Shown here: positions 35,764-48,100 of the stretch, in pieces
Position numbering within the stretch: position 1 is the stretch's first letter
Layout of the letters: every line of letters starts with the position of its first letter
Assembly: GCA_039090855.1 (NCBI GenBank)
Contig: CM076999.1
Span: 114,823,072 to 114,887,071, forward strand
DNA: 64,000 bases
Reading direction: 5' to 3'
From: Macrothele yani
Taxonomy: Eukaryota; Arthropoda; Arachnida; Araneae; Macrothelidae
Notes under the pieces: generated by a model
What the model was told of the DNA's origin: nothing
What the model saw: only the letters and a program-made list of their open reading frames with translations
The model's database searches: none
Translations under genes and position numbers: made by a program

Positions 35764-36039
35764 TTCACACCCAAATTTTTTGCATAACGTCTAATGTCTA
35801 AAGTTTAAGTATGATTTACTTCTAATGTTCAGTTCTTATATTTTCACGTGTTATTATCATATTCAAGTATATTTACCACATTCAAGTTTCACTTTGAACA
35901 TTAATATGCTGTTGAACCAGAAGCAATTCATGATTTTCACAGTAAAGTTTTCAGGTTTCACATTAAACTATAATATCCTAAAAAGGTAATTGAAAACCAA
36001 GAACTATGTACAATTGTTCACTGAATTACTTTTTTCATA

Positions 36040-38474
36040 TTATTGTTTTAACCTTTTCCTGATTAGCCTATCTTTTTCTGCTTCCACCACAACTAATTTA
36101 CTTTCAGTTTTCTTTATTTCAGCTGAACCTTGTATGATCAAGTTAGAGGCAATTGCTATTTCAACAGTATTTTGTTTTTCTACAGCTTTTCTCATTCTTT
36201 CTGTTCCCTCTTGAATTACTGCTAGGGAGGCTTCTTTATCTTTTTTAAGTCTATTTATTTCTGCATCATTTTCTTTTATTTTGTCATCAAACTCAGCTTT
36301 TCTTTTTTTCTCTAGCTGCTTTTCCTTATTTTCCCTCTCTTTCTGCTTCCTTTCTTTTACCTTTTTTGATTCTTCTTCCTTCAGCTTATCAACATACTCT
36401 TTATAAAATTTATGTGAATCACGAACACTATTTAACAAATTTCTTGTTATGGGAACTTTACTTACACATCCATAGTGTTTAATGGCCCCTTTAACTATTC
36501 TTAATGATGTTATAGTTGAGTCTTTTAAGTTAGCCTTGTCCTTCCTTAACAGAGCAGTGTTAACCGAAAATCCCCTTTCTGCATCAGCATTACCATGAGG
36601 TAAAACTAAAATAGACTTTATGAGTTTAGCAAGATTTGAGTATTTTTCTTTTCCGCTAGAGTCTTTAATACTAAATATATTACGCCAGTAATGATCAATC
36701 CGCACTGGAATATGCCCTTCCTCTGAAAATTTCACTAGTTCATCTAGAGTTGGCTTATCGCAACTTAAAAGTTTCCACTCTTCTCTTACTCTATCAATTT
36801 GTTCCTCAGAAAGATGCAAAACACTTGAAATTCTGGTTATTTCCGAAAGTCCTTCAGTGACTGAAAGTTGAGTTGACTCTTTCTTTGGTTCTTTTACCTT
36901 TAAAACTTCTATGTCTCTTAGCTTTTGATTGCAGAATGGCAAATTTGACTTTAAATATTTTGTGGTTGCAATTAGTGATGATCTTACATCTAAGAGAAAT
37001 AATTTCTGCCTGGTCTCCTGAACATTCCTGAGGAGATTTTTTGTCTTCATACCAACTTCTAACTCCCCTAGTTTTTTCCATGAATTTTTGTTTTCAAAAT
37101 CTACATTCTTTAGGTCTTCTCCAAATTTCCCTGCAATAACATCATCTTGGATAAACTGAGCCATAACATTCTTCATTAAAGTATTTAAATCAGAATATAA
37201 CTGGTGTATTTTTGGTTCTTCACTCTGATAACATAATGAAAACTTTTCAAAATTTTGGTGTGAAAATGAAATTAGTGCTAAATAGCAAGGAGTTAGCTCA
37301 TTTTTCAGGAAACAGTGAATTCTTTTATACCTTGCCGAATTGCGTAGTTGTTTTTCAAATATTTTTTGAGATGGCAAGAAGTTTAAAAAATATTCTGTAA
37401 TATTTAGCCATTGATCCAAGAGCCTCTTGGGCTACAGAACCAACGGTTAACCATCTGTTGCTGACATGACGCAAAAGAAATTTGGCAGTGACCAATGTTA
37501 TATCCTCGACAGATTTATAATCCTCTCGTCTTGCAGCACTACTCTTTAAAAAGTAATGCATATCAGTAGCAAATTCGTCAAAATCTATATTTAAGCTTGT
37601 CAAAAAATTTTAAATGCATTACTAACAACATGCAGGTTGCAAAAACCTAGTTCCAAAGATTTCTGGCCTGTTTCTTGTTTTACAACTTCATTGAATTTGC
37701 ATAAAAAGCACTTATTTACATTTGGGCTGTCCATGGATACACAAATAATTCTGTTCAACGAAATATTGAAGGATGATAACACATAAAGAATTTTTTTTAG
37801 CAAAATATCTGCTGTTGCATGACCCAGAAAAACGCTTGTTAGGTATCGGCAAGAAACTGAATTTATTTCTGAAGACCAGTACCTGAGATACACATCCAAC
37901 TGCCGTTTCACTTGTGTATTTGTAGTTTCATCAAATGCTATAGTAACCTTTCCTGGGCTACTAGATGCAATGTCTTTTTTGAAATCCTCTTCAAAATATT
38001 TTGACAATCCATGTGATATCACATAAGCAACTTTTTTCTTTAAGTTGCATTTTGGCTGCAATAGCAGAATCAGGAAACATTTCTTTGAAAAGTTCAACTG
38101 TTTCAGTGCATGAAACAAAAGACATATTGTCCTTAGCAACTTTCATGGCCCATAATGCTTCGGCTTTAGCCAACTGTAAATCATGACTCAGTACTTCACT
38201 AATATTTGTTTTGGGCTGAAGATCCCGTCCTCTAAAGGCTTTCAGGATGGACTTATTTTGAAATTTACTTTGAAATTTCTGCAAATGTTTTTTTTCCTTT
38301 ATGATGCGCTTTTACTTGTGAAAAGCCACTATTAGAAATGTTGAAAATTTCTGAACACAATATACACTTAGCAGAAAATATTGTTTCAGTTGCAGAACAC
38401 CATTCTTTCAACTTCACTCCGTCCAATTCTTTGGCGAGCCACGCATCTTGAAATTTCGTTTTGGATTTAGGCAT
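36040..38474 (-). pseudogene. hAT-like transposase, several frameshifts
   Basis: Starts MPKSKTKFQDAWLAKE with a zinc-finger-like C-x2-C (CILCSEIF, about 38360). The RNase H-like core follows: first Asp in TIAFDETTNTQ (about 37930), second in CVSMDSPNVNKC (about 37720), then FCNLHVVSNAF. The third residue is in HGNADAERGFSVNT (about 36580), followed by a long Lys/Glu-rich coiled-coil-like tail (about 36400-36060), which is unusual. Frame changes occur near 38270, 38030, 37600 and 37400. The last 459 codons are open. Confidence 0.87.
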
Positions 38475-39334
38475 CTTAAACACTTGTATTACTAAACAGA
38501 AAATGAAAGGGAAGTACAAAAACACGTTCCAATATTGCAAAACCAGACAACTTCCCGAAATTTGGCTGCGAGGATGTCAGAAGATAGAAAGAAAAAAAAA
38601 AAAGCAGGTCACCACTAGAGAACTGAACCTGCACACAGCACAGAGAACACCATAAAAGACACAAAACCAGAAACTATCATACGCATCTCACGCAAGTTCA
38701 GTCAAAGCGAGTCGGAGCCGAGATATATTGCGCATCGAAGGTCGCTGTCGCCGACGCACGATCGAAGGTCAATGATCACGTGCTCTACTGCCTGTCACGA
38801 TAACACTCAGCTACCATCCCATCGTCATTACCGGAGGTTACGGAAGGAGATCACATGCTTCCTCTTTGCTTCCACCCACCTGCGGTTTACAATAACAAAA
38901 CATCATCAGAAAGAGGAGGTTTCACAAGGCATGTACAAAAATAAAGTACGATCTTCTGCGTGCCACGGAGTTCGTCTGCAAAGCGCAAACCAGGGGTGAA
39001 AATGATCCCTCCCCTTTTCCCTTAGATCTCTTGTTACTCTCGAAAACTGTCTGAAGGCAAAAAGTGGAGCGCCCGCCCCGAAGCAAGTGCATCTCGATGG
39101 CGTCATTTTCCCTCCCTTCAGCAGCACGGCATATAGGCTGTGTTTCTACAATAACAGGTCTTTTTACCTTACCGTAATGGTAAATTTATTGGCGTTAATA
39201 ACGGTTGTGTTTTTTATAAATAAGCTTACGAAAATTTTAGGATGAATAGCAAATTTTAGGTATAATTTTAGGAATTTAAGGAGGGTCACAAAATATTAGG
39301 AATTTTAGGAATTTTAGGAGGAATGCGATCCCTG

Positions 39335-39455
39335 ATTTTGGGTACTTTAACTCGCTGGATATGTCACGTATGCATCGGCCATTTCTGTGATACCCGGCGA
39401 TTACACCTTTCTCGAAATCAGAGAGCTCCAAACTGCGTGGCATCTTGCGTGCGAC
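39335..39455 (-). pseudogene. Tc1-like transposase, N-terminal part
   Basis: Reads MPRSLELSDFEKGVIAGYH, then RDISSELKYPK, the first HTH helices of the transposase whose remainder is at 34137-35036. It is cut at 39335 by the hAT-like insertion. Confidence 0.88.
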
Positions 39456-39599
39456 TGGTTGTGTTGTTGTTTCTCACACGATATTGAATGGCGGCGGCCG
39501 TGCCGTGTATCGGGACTGCAGATATCGTCGATTGCAGGGGTGTCCAATTACTTGTTGGTAGATAGTGTTTAAAATTTTGTTAAAAATGTTGAATGTGCT

Positions 39600-40090
39600 C
39601 TGCAAGAATGTCAATGTTCAGTTTAACTGCCATCATGTTTTAAACACACTTTCATGATGCAATAAGTAATAGAATTAGTCCAAATCAGTTAAAAAGCAAA
39701 CTATGATGACTTTGTGACACTTCAGTTATATTCACAGCTGTGCTCCTTCAATCCCTTCTGGGGGTGCTACTATGGATAACTGTAAGCTGTGATCACTGGT
39801 TGTAAACAAACCACACTATTGGCTTTCCCAAAGAGCACCCACCCCACACTTGATATAATTTTTAAATTTTTAAAGAAGTACCATGAATAAAAACTATGTG
39901 AATGCTATTTCCACTATCAGAAGTGCTTATATAGCAAAATACTAAAACTGATGCACTAGGTTCCTTAGAATTAAAAAAAAATAAGTCCCAGATTTGTAAA
40001 AGATTTTTTTTTCTATATATACAAAGAATGAACACAGACATGGCTACAAATGTTAGTAATTTGATACAAAAGGATCACTTTTTTTTTTGT
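39600..40090. other. intron of the RPL13A gene (inferred)
   Basis: AT-rich DNA directly downstream (minus strand) of the RPL13A exon donor, with no coding sequence. RPL13A introns host C/D snoRNAs in vertebrates. I looked for one here and found no convincing box C and box D pair. Confidence 0.4.
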
Positions 40091-40100
40091 CATAACTTAC

Positions 40101-40173
40101 CAATAAGTAACGTTTTTGCAACTATAGCTGCAAGCCGACCAAGAAGATGGCCTTGACCATCAATAACAATGGC
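40101..40173 (-). CDS. RPL13A: ribosomal protein L13A (uL13), internal exon
   Basis: Read on the minus strand, a 73-bp exon encodes AIVIDGQGHLLGRLAAIVAK followed by TLLI and the first base of a Gly codon. This matches the highly conserved N-terminal part of eukaryotic uL13, a protein of the large ribosomal subunit. The acceptor is a pyrimidine-rich TTTCTTTTTAG ending at 40174; the donor is GTAAGT starting at 40100. The exon is undamaged and in phase, so it belongs to a working gene rather than a processed copy. The first exon should lie to the right and the rest to the left; I could not find either in this window, implying introns swollen by transposons. Confidence 0.85.
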
Positions 40174-40174
40174 C

Positions 40175-43085
40175 TAAAAAGAAAGAAAATATTTTAAATG
40201 CAAACAAAATGACAAACCTAATAGAATATATATGTACAGTTATGTCACAAAATTTACATTTTGCTCTTAAGAGAAACATAACATACATTATTGGCAGAGG
40301 GTCAAAAAATGTAGTCAATGGTTGCCCTGAAAATATTGTCAGGGGCAAGACACCACATGCAATTCAGAAGTTTGCGAGACCCAGAAAAATTTAAAAAAAA
40401 ATTTAAAAATAAGTACCGGGTTGTTTTTTTCTTTTCCAAGGAGAGGTAAGCATGGTTCATACACTTTTTCACTCACAGAATTCTAAGACTTTTTCCAGGA
40501 CACTTGGCTGAATATACACATAAGACACACCGGCCACACCCTTTAGCAGCAACACGTAAAGTATCACAGTATTAAACGTCAGAGGCGCCATCTAATGCCC
40601 GAGAACGGTGTCTTCGTTCCTTTGCGCAATCAACTTTATCATTTTGTTTTTACATGGAAATTCTTTTTTCCTCCATTTTTGTTCAACCTCTATCAGGTAT
40701 AGTGTTCTCCCTAGAGCCTTTTTACTGGGCGACCCACCCAGATAATTTTTTCTCCTGCCCAGCTGTGGACGCAATTATGAGAAGAGGAAAAAGTCCCTAC
40801 ACATGCGACTATCAGTGCGGAGCAATTTTTTTTTTTTGCCCCACCTCAATAGTGAAACATTGTGGTCGCTAGCGCTACTTTTCTTTCTCTGTCCAAATTC
40901 AGTAAAACAGTCGGAAGGAAAAGAGGGTGCTGTCGGTGTTCCTGCCTGGTGGCGGTGGGAGAATAAACCTGGTGCGGAAGGGGGCGGTAAGTCACTCTCC
41001 CACGTGAAAGACAGATTATCATCTCAACATCTCCCCTCTTGCGGTCCCATTTGTTCAAGCCTGCATGATTCATAAGGCAGATAGTGAAGTTCCGTATACA
41101 TATGGTCACATGATCAATCGCTGCTGTTCACATGCATTTTCGGAGACCGTTACTGAAATCAAAGATTTCTAGATCACAAGTGCTTTAAAAAAAGGAGTTA
41201 TATATCTCAGTGATTTGATAGTATTTAATTTTGATTCAGTTTGCTTTTTGATTTCACTGTGACAAACGAAACTGCATCTTTTTCTAAAAAATGCATGTGG
41301 GATGGAACAAACAGAGCCGTGAAGTTCGAAAGCCTTAAAAGGGTCTTGATGCCAAAAACTGAAAAAAATTTTTACTGTAGTAACGAAAAGTTTCCACGAT
41401 TCTTCAGAATAGCAAATAAACGCCTTTCCAGCCTACGGTTTTAAATTGCTAAAAATTTTCATTTGTTTTAAACTGTTTGAAAGTATCTGAAAAAAAAAAT
41501 GTCTAAGTTTCTAAATAAAAAGATTATCGAGATTACCAAAGCTATAATATTCTTTTTGATTTTGCGAAAATCTATTCACTACTATATTCACTAGAATCAT
41601 TTTTTTTTAAAAAGCGTAACTTTTAAAGTTTTCAACAGATTTTGATAAAATTTAAATATGAACGTTATTTTAACATGTATTGATCTCCGTGAAAATTACA
41701 TTCAGATATTTTAAAAATTAGAGAAATTTTACTTTACAAAATTTTATTGCAGTCCTGCTGCTGGCTAAGATAATCACTTGCCTGAACCACGAAAGGCGCG
41801 TGACTGATTGACAGACAGAACTGATCGGCCCGTTGGCTTTTGAACTTCCAAGCTATGGCTGGCCCTTTCTTTGTAACGAAAGACAGCCACTGTATAAGTA
41901 AAAGATGCTTTTTTTCTCTCCCCCAACGAGGCATCCAAGCTGTTTAAAACTTTGACGCAAATACATGTCACTGGAAAATATGGACAAGTATAAGAGTAAG
42001 ATTTTCATTCTGCCGCTGAACTTCAAAACACCAAAAATGCAACAATTGCACAAACTAGTGAAGCCCTTTTGAGAATATATTTTGTTATAAAATGTACCTA
42101 AATTATGGCATAAAATAATCATTGCACATGCTAAATAGACATTTATCCTGCTCATTTCTCTGAACTGTGTTATTCAATTTGCGTTTTTTATGTGATGCTT
42201 TTTAAAATTGCATATGGGGGAGAGGAAAAATACCACGATTAATGGCATACAACGAACAGGTAAAAACTGATGCCCAGAAAAAAAAGGTGCAAACATTTCA
42301 TGTAATATATTATGAATGTCACCTTACCCCCTCTAACCAAGTTAAAATGATTTAGGCAGATACTACAAGCAAAGGAGTTTGATGTCAAAATGTTGCGCCT
42401 AGAACACTCGCACAGAATCGATCGCCACTTCCTAAATTCTGCGCCTGTATTGAAAATGTGCTTTACCGTGAGCCATATTCAGAATTTTGCGACAAAAATC
42501 ACCGATGTTTTTTTCTGCACGTCTATAAAATTCCCCGATAATTTTATTTCGGAATTATTGAGGAGCTCGGTGTAATTTCTCTAACTTGTTGCAGTATCAC
42601 TGGCTATGTTGAATTTAAGAAAATATTCTGAATCCCATAACCCTGTGCTCAGAGGTTAAGTTACAGTAGCTATTTTCACGAAATGCGACGAGTTAATCCA
42701 AAACGCAAAGAGAAAAATTAGTGTACGTAGCAAAATGGCGCCAGCCATTTAAATAGCAACGCATCAACAGATTCTGCTACAGCTTTTCTATTTATGTGAA
42801 AACTAAAATTTCTGAAATTCTGGCAGCTATTCACACTCTGCTAATGTTAATTTTTTAATCCTTAAGGTATGTTCCTTACAGTATCTGTTTGCTTAATCAC
42901 TCCCTCCTCTCCTCCATACACTCAGTAACCCTATAAAGGATGGGTGGGGTAACATTATATAGGCCACTGGGGTTATAGACCCCTTCACCCTATTCAAAGT
43001 TTAAGTTCAAACCAGAGTCAACCCTGAGGTCTATGGCATTTCGACAAGGCCATCAACATTAGTTTTCCACTGACCTCCAAAAGCA
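40175..43085. other. probable RPL13A upstream intron, no gene seen
   Basis: Non-coding, apart from the hAT-type terminus at 40700. Short frames such as 41734-41971 (minus) show no recognisable domain. Confidence 0.35.
40700..40770 (+). mobile_element. hAT-family left terminus
   Basis: TAGTGTTCTCCCTAGAGCC at 40700 is the exact complement, over 16 bp, of the terminus ending at 52452. The following GGGCGACCCACCCAG sequence is typical of subterminal regions of this hAT group. The flanking bases of the two termini do not match as a TSD. Confidence 0.55.
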
Positions 43086-43090
43086 TCGTT

Positions 43091-45000
43091 GGTGGGTCCA
43101 TTCCGTATCAACTCAACAAAGTGACTTGACTTGACCATCTCAGATTTTAATGACATTTGGTACGTAGGTGGCCTCTATGTAGATTAAGAAATATACCAAA
43201 TTTCATAGTCATATATCCACCGGTTTTGAAAATACATCTATATAAAATGTCCAAAAACACCCCAAAATCCGAAGATTGATATGTTTTTAAATTGTGATTG
43301 CAGCTCCCCAATTAAGATAGAGAGATGGGAAAGGTATCTTTTTGTAGTATTTTTTATGCTCTTTTACTTGATGTGCAACTAAACTACATAGGGGTTAAGA
43401 TTTTAAAAAAATTCAAATTTTAAAATTAAAATTTTTCAAAATGTGACGCTCCAAAAAATTTGATTTTTTTTTTAAAACAATCTTTATATGTTTGGTATTT
43501 GATTGTGTGAGTTGTAACTTGGGATGATAATGGGTGTACTTAAAAAGCTACATTCAAATTTAGCCTAACACAAGAGTTTAATGAAAAAAAAAAAGCAGCA
43601 AAGCTCTTTTATGAATAGTACTAAGGAAAACATCAAGGACTCAGAATTTCTCGTCATTTGTACTTTTTGCCGAAAATTATAGTTTTCTTCAAGATGAAGC
43701 CCAGAGCTATCACTGGACCAGTGGGCAAGCCACACTTCACCCATTTGTCATCTATTACAAAACAGAAAAGACTGAATGTGTAAGTTTTGTAGTCATTTCT
43801 GAATGTTTAGAGCACAACAGAATTGCACTGTACTGCTTCCCAAAAAACTTATTAGCTTCTTGAAAAGTAAGTTTGGTGACAACAGCGTCAAAAAAATTTA
43901 CTATTTCTCTGACGGGTCTGCAGCCCAGTACAAAAATCGGAAAAATTTCAAACTTGTGTTTCCATCAAGATGATTTCAACATTGATGCTGAATGGCATTT
44001 TTCAGCAACAGCACATGGGAAGGGGCCATGTGATGGTGTTGGAACGGTGAAAAGGTTAGCTGCCCGAGCCAGCTTACAGCGCCCTTACGAGAATCAAATT
44101 CAAACACCATTTCAGTTGTACGTATGGGCAATTCAGAACATTTTTGTGGCAAACTTTACATATGTAAGTCAAGAATACATAGAAACAGACCAATTTTTGG
44201 AAAATCGCCTAAGCAAGTCCCTAACAATACAAGGTGCCCAGAAGAACACACAAAAGAGTTTTGATGCAGGAACAGCAAACATTTAGTTGCAGAATAATTC
44301 ATAATATAGAAAACTTAGCTTTTTGTCTGTTTGTACAGGGTACTCTAGAATAAAAATGTATTTTAAAGGGATTTCAGTATGAGAAAAATATGCATTATGA
44401 AAATTGTAAAATTCTTATTAATAAATGTTCAGCAGCAATTGATTGCTATAAAAATTCTTTGGTAGATATGTGATATAAGACATTGAAAAAGCTACATGAT
44501 ATTTCATTCCTTTGTGTGTGTGTGTGGTTTGTATTAACATTGTTTCTTTCTGCTTTTTATACCCCAAATTGAGATTTATAGATATTGTAGAGCATAAATA
44601 TAAGAACATATATAATTTTTAAAAATTTTAAATTACCCCTTTTTGAAATATGGAAGGTCAAAGTGTTTGACTTTGAAACCAAAAATTAAATAAGTATATT
44701 CATGTGATTTATCATATGAAAGGTCACATCAAATGTTTTCCAAAGTTACCAATATCGAGGTTCTGTGCCAAATAGGAAATAAAATATGGGCAATTTTGTA
44801 ATACATGAAAAGTGAAAATTGAAGCTTCCAGTCCATTTTTGAAGTTGTGTATTTGAGAAACCAAGAGATAAGACTTATTAATTGGCATTAATTTATTTCT
44901 CCATAAGCTTTACATGTGTGCCAAATTTCATAAAATTCTATGGGGGTCAGTTTGAAAATGCTATTTTTTTTGTGTTGATTTGACATGGAATGATCCACCT
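43091..45000 (+). mobile_element. unclassified DNA transposon with GGTGGGTCCATTCC ends
   Basis: Left end GGTGGGTCCATTCCGTATCA, right end (read inward) GGTGGATCATTCCATGTCAA, each continuing to CAACA. It encloses the degraded gene at 43650-44286. Fragments with the same end motif occur at 113 and 32552. I could not define the TSD or superfamily. Confidence 0.7.
43650..44286 (+). pseudogene. degraded protein of an unclassified element (FSDGSAAQYKN family)
   Basis: Frames from 43650 read AENYSFLQDEAQSYHW, then ATLHPFVIYYKTEK. After a frame change comes YYFSDGSAAQYKNRKNF (43890-43945), and after another NLCFHQDDFNIDAEWHF, then HGKGPCDGVGTVKRLAARAS (to about 44075), ending at a stop at 44286. I recall this family as widespread uncharacterised proteins in invertebrate genomes. 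The conserved Asp, Glu and His blocks would suit a nuclease or transposase, but that is inference. At least three frameshifts. Confidence 0.65.
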
Positions 45001-48000
45001 GTGCATCCAGCTGCAAGAATGTTAATCTGTTCTTGCTCTCACAATTCCCAGGCACTCCCAGACTAAGAAAGAGATGGGTGTGGAAAGGGGAGGGGTCTAT
45101 TCAAAGATCTAAGCAGGAGGTAGGGACTTAATCTCTATTGATGAATTGTCTGTCTGACCAGGACTCTACAAATCCTGAGCGCCTAATTTTCTTCTTACTT
45201 GAGATTTCGCAATTTGCAGTAAATACCGTAATCTCTGTTGTATAATCCATAGATTATTATAAAGTTATAAATTTAGGTACTGCGGACACAGGTAAAAAAA
45301 AAAAATGCAGTGTTTAAAAAAGTCTGCAAGGTTAAAAAAGTCAGGGAGGTGGTGTTATTCGGAAAGTACCGAAAATGCGGTAATAGAAAAAATGTAACGT
45401 AACAGCGAAATAGAAGACCGCAAAGAGATTGTAAGAATATATTCAATATATTTTTTTACTTAGAAGCATTCTGACAGAAAATATGACTCAAGGAAGAAGT
45501 TACTATTTGCGCGTGCGTGCGGAATCCTACGTGGTGTGAGAATCTGAGACTTTTGAGAATCCTGAAAGCTATTCCATAGCATGTATGTAATCATTCTGCA
45601 AATCACATTGCCTAGGTTTGGTGCGCTAATTGTATTAGTTAAGAATTTTTTTTTCTTTCGGTATTCAGAAAAAAGACAATGCTATGGAATGTCCATAATT
45701 TCAACGGATTTTTTTGTGTAACTAATGAACTACAATAATGCTGCAACAATTAGAGATTTTAGTTCTTTATTTACTTAAAAGTAACACAGAAGTACTTCAA
45801 AATGACAGTTACTTTTTCAATAAGACGATCATTTCTTTCTTATATCTTTGGATTTCTGAGTCGGTCCTGTGAATCAGTTTCCTGTCGGAAATTAAGATTC
45901 ACAATTAACATGATAGGTGTGGATTACATGACTGTTACATGCTAATTACTACGGAATGCCCATAGTTTCTACGGATTACATTGTCTGACTACGGAACTCA
46001 CTCTCTTAACCACAGATTCTACGAATTTTCATTTTGTTTAAAAAAATATTTTGCTATTATTTTATGATATACATAAGATTCTTAAGCGGATTTGCGGAAT
46101 TCTACATGTTTTTTTTTGTCATGGAGAGATGGGGGAGGGGGGTATTTTCCGTTAGGGGACGGTATTTCGTGTTTCAAAGCTTTCGAAAACAGTAGTTAAG
46201 TGGAGTAAAAGAATTTGCCCTAATCGTAATTTTTTCTCCCGATGTTGCTTTTGTGTCTAGTATTCTTGTTAAATAGCATTTTATGGCATTACTGTTCGTA
46301 TTTCAGCTTTTTAACTGTAGGCAAGAATTTGCGGCAGTTAAGACGGCGCAAAAATTTTCTTATCTTCAGACACAAGATTCTCTTGCGAATTCGAGAAATT
46401 CTGCCTTTTTGGTTATTTTGGCCACACAGGAGATCGTTGCACAAGTAAACATAATTTGGGGGGTCGGAGGACGGAATTCCATCTTTACAAAACTTTTGAG
46501 AACGAAAAGCCGACGAAGTTCAGATTTTTTCCGTAATCGTAATTTCTTTTTTCTCGCGATGTTGCTTCTGTTCAGTATTTTTATGCATAAATTTTTGTAT
46601 TTCAGCTTGAAAATAGAAGTTTATAAAACCAGAAGTCAGACGGATTTCCCGTAATCGTTTTTCCCCTCCCCTGCGATGTTCCCACCTCTAGTGCTGTTAA
46701 ATGTCTCCCACCCCATAAGTTTTAGCATTTAATCTTGATAAAGGAAGGAAATTCCCAAAAACAGAAGTGATAAAAATTGATGCTTGGGTTTAAAAGTATT
46801 AATATTCCCAAGGTTACACCATTTATCTAAAATAGTTGAAGCTTTGATATCATGCGCTCATGGTCCTCGGGCTGACGGTTTTTATCTGATAGCATAAAAA
46901 ACAAGAAAAGCGACAATGAAGAGGTAGAGAGAGAACATCAGCAGAAAGAAAAATTAAGCAAAGATGCTGCGAGAGTCAACAAAAGACAAACTAACAGTCA
47001 GCATTCTTGCTGTCTGTTTTGATTTTTCACCAGTTAAAATATTCAACTCACCCCCCCCCCCATTTCTTTGGTCTCATCTTGTCTTTAACGACAATTTTAG
47101 AAGCAGTATGATCATATGGTAAGTAATAGTTCATGCACTGTGCATTCAATTGCTTGGATTTTCCCCGTCTGTCAAACATCGTGGAATTATGAAAGCATCT
47201 TACTGATTTTTGCTGGTGGAAGTTTCGATCAACTTTGTGTTTCGCATGTGTTAAGTTTGTTTCATTAGAGTCCTTGTTTGTTGTAATATTTTGTTGGGGC
47301 GCATACTATTTATTAGTAACAAGGCTGTTGCCAATGTTGGCAGGTATGGACGGTAGCTTTTTTTTTTTTCTTTTTTCAAAATATCATGGTCTGAGACATG
47401 CTGCCGCAAATAATGCGAAGGAAAAAATTGTTTTTCTCAAAATTTCACGATCAACGATTCATATGCAGCCGTGGATTATGTGGGATTTTTTTTTCTCACA
47501 GCCTTTGCGGATCTCACAAAGGTAATTTTTGGTCTCCAGATCATACGAAGAAAAAAAATGTGGTACTTTGAATTAATATGTACAAAATATGACATCCACA
47601 AATAGTATTTTAATAAAATAGAAATTTTTTTTATATCTACTGAAAGAATGTAAAAAGAAAATTATGAAGCAATTGGAACTTTATTTTGCAATAATGGTTT
47701 GGGTAAAAAGGAAAAAAATTGACAACAAATATGGTTTACCACTTTTTGTTCATGCGTTATTATTGACTTTGTCCTGTCGCCTAAATGTTGGTGCTGCTCC
47801 TGATCTGGAACATATTTGTTGAGCCTTGTGTCTGACTAAGGGTCAGATGTTGCAGATAAGTTCAGCCATTTTCTAACAGAGGAATGCAGAGAAGTCACCT
47901 GAGTGATCATTGTGCCTGTGGTGAGCTACAGAAGACAGTAAACCACAGCAGCAAATAAATATATCAGTTCCTTTTTTTCATTTGTCCAGTGCATATAAAA

Positions 48001-48100
48001 ATGGAAAACACTACTTTGCTACTTTTCTAAGTCCTCTGAAAGTTCCACTGAAAGAAAACATCCCTCAAACAGTGAGCAGTTAAATGATTCTTCTGTTTCA
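45001..48100. other. non-coding stretch with small repeats
   Basis: Includes an inverted partner (about 45760-45930) of the piece at 32150-32420. A local degenerate tandem repeat has units starting near 46220, 46530 and 46650 (TAATCGTAATTT then GCGATGTT-like words). A frame at 47235-47525 has no recognisable domain. Confidence 0.4.

Larger units (their letters stand above)
35037..39334 (-). mobile_element. hAT-like DNA transposon with 6-bp target duplication
   Basis: Terminal inverted repeats CAGGGATC, then GCAT-containing sequence, at 35037 and 39334. The host Tc1 sequence ATTTTG is duplicated at 35031-35036 and 39335-39340. Subterminal runs of AATTTTAGGAATTTTAGG occur at both ends (35065-35125 and 39230-39320). 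Length 4298 bp. It contains a transposase pseudogene on the minus strand and a nested P-like element. Confidence 0.9.
34042..39567 (-). mobile_element. Tc1-like transposon (DD34E), split by a nested insertion
   Basis: The ends read inward as CACTATCTACCAACAAGTAA on both sides (34042 and 39567). The left flank is TA (34040-34041); the right flank is altered. The outer element is about 1.2 kb, being interrupted by the hAT-like element at 35037-39334. Removing that insert and one copy of ATTTTG restores the HTH reading frame across the junction, so the nesting order is secure. Confidence 0.93.

Noticed and set aside
39690..39810. C/D-box snoRNA in the RPL13A intron (minus strand)
   Set aside because: A CTGA is present, but the box C candidate is TGATCA rather than TGATGA and there is no good terminal stem.
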